Positions 37,486 through 38,581 of a stretch of DNA of 38,581 bases are shown piece by piece. The notes under the pieces were generated by a model that worked only from the letters and a program-made list of their open reading frames with translations, was not told the DNA's origin and ran no database searches. The stretch spans positions 1 to 38,581 of the forward strand of contig NZ_JAFMHR010000010.1 of NCBI RefSeq assembly GCF_017854415.1. The letters are read 5' to 3'. The stretch comes from Yoonia sp. (GTDB taxonomy: Bacteria > Pseudomonadota > Alphaproteobacteria > Rhodobacterales > Rhodobacteraceae). The position numbers and the translations under genes are program-made. Position 1 is the first letter of the stretch. Each line of letters starts with the position of its first letter.

Positions 37486-38581
37486 TGAAGCTGACCGTTT
37501 GGACATATGAAGGCCCGCCCCACGTTGGTGCGATGCGCGTGGCAACTGCGATGAAAGGCCTGCACTATGTGTTGCACGCCCCGCAGGGTGACACTTATGC
37601 AGATTTGCTGTTCACGATGATCGAGCGTCGCAATCACCGTCCGCCTGTCAGCTATACGACATTCCAAGCACGTGATCTGGGTGCTGATACGGCGACCTTG
37701 TTCAAAGCGTCCTGCTATGATGCGGTCGAGCGTTTCAATCCTGAAGCGATCATTGTTGGCGCCTCTTGCACCGCGGAATTGATCCAAGACGATCCCGCTG
37801 GACTGGCCGAAACCATGGGCCTGTCTATTCCCGTCATCCCGCTGGAACTGCCAAGCTACAGCCGCAAAGAAAACTTTGGCGCGGACGAGACGTTTTATCA
37901 GATCGTCAAAACCCTTGCCAAACCGCAAGAGCGCACCGCGCGCATCACTTGCAATATCCTTGGGCCAACAGCGCTGGGCTTTCGTGCCCGCGACGATGTC
38001 GAAGAACTGACCGGACTTTTGTCCGAGATGGGCATCGACGTAAATGTGACGGCCCCCCTTGATGCAACGCCGACTGATATTGCACGCCTCCCAGCGGCGC
38101 ATTTCAACGTGTTGTTGTCGCCAGAGACTGGCGAAGCCGCCGCGCGGTTCCTTGAGAAAAACCACGATCAGCAATTCACAAAGATCGTCCCGATTGGCGT
38201 GGGTGCGACCCGTGATTTTATCAAAGAAGTCGCAGAAATCACTGGCGTGAGCGGCAAAATTGACGAAACCCGCCTGCGTATGCCGTGGTGGTCGCGGTCT
38301 GTGGACAGTACGTACCTGACCGGTAAGCGCGTATTCATCTTTGGTGACGGCACGCATGTCGCCGCCCACGCGCGCATCGCCCGCGACGAGATGGGTTTCG
38401 AAGTGGTCGGTATCGGTTGTTATAACCGCGAAATGGCGCGTCCTCTTCGTGCGCTGGCCAAAGATTACGGTGTCGAGGCTTTTATCACCGATGACTATCT
38501 TGAGGTCGAAGCCGCAATTGAGCGATTGAGCCCCGAGATGATCCTTGGCACCCAGATGGAGCGCCACATCGGCAAGCGCCT
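37485..38581 (+). CDS. bchB: Light-independent protochlorophyllide reductase subunit B (partial, cut by window end)
   Basis: 365 of the usual ~510-535 residues are present; the gene continues beyond the window. The start [17 protein letters not shown] is the family N-terminus. D36, the unusual aspartate ligand of the NB-cluster, C95, its cysteine ligand, and D274, the catalytic proton donor, all fall at the same positions as in Rhodobacter BchB. It forms the catalytic N2B2 heterotetramer with BchN, fed with electrons by BchL. A 1.1-kb antisense frame opposite this gene is a shadow. Confidence 0.97.

Overview
The window looks like chromosomal DNA of an aerobic anoxygenic phototrophic alphaproteobacterium of the Rhodobacteraceae/Roseobacter type. 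The evidence is the bacteriochlorophyll gene order bchF-bchN-bchB divergent from ppaA-ppsR, a RegB/RegA redox two-component pair nearby, and the alphaproteobacterial origin-proximal gene set (parAB, rsmG, mnmG, mnmE, rho / maf, aroE, coaE, dnaQ, secB). Placement is by gene content and order only; no species is claimed.

Layout. (1) 1-7740: the end of hemW, then a leftward block parB, parA, rsmG, mnmG, mnmE, rho, hemJ. Two perfect 16-bp parS sites lie in this block, one inside rsmG and one over the first codons of mnmG. (2) 7741-8147: an AT-rich gene-free gap with one perfect DnaA box and several near matches. Genes on both sides point away from it, so it is the best candidate for the chromosomal replication origin. 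(3) 8148-14288: maf-aroE-coaE-dnaQ rightward with overlapping ends, secB and fxsA leftward, then a Tim44-domain gene, mltA and an Smr-domain gene rightward. (4) 14271-18482: an MFS transporter, then hslU and hslV with an unrecognised multi-pass membrane protein gene between them. (5) 18584-19501: a glycosyltransferase-like protein. (6) 19556-31326: a long leftward run regB, PAS protein, tsaE, amgK, murU-like, addB, addA, trxA, mostly overlapping, ended by an intrinsic terminator. (7) 31483-33173: regA rightward, a LysR regulator leftward, and a 54-residue ORF divergent from the LysR gene. (8) 33177-38581: the edge of the photosynthesis gene cluster, ppaA-ppsR leftward and bchFNB rightward, cut by the window end inside bchB.

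How it fits together. ParB on the two parS sites would organise and segregate the newly replicated origin. The photosynthesis genes start about 27 kb from the candidate origin. Their control region between ppaA and bchF holds three TGT-N12-ACA palindromes expected for PpsR plus one near match. The -35 hexamers of both divergent promoters overlap such palindromes, so PpsR, modulated by the B12-type antirepressor PpaA, could repress both directions. RegB/RegA would add redox control.

I see no mobile element, CRISPR array, rRNA or tRNA gene, and no clearly new multi-gene system. The most interesting items are the candidate origin with coding-sequence parS sites, the compact PpsR control region, the gene inserted between hslV and hslU, and the small ORF next to the LysR gene.
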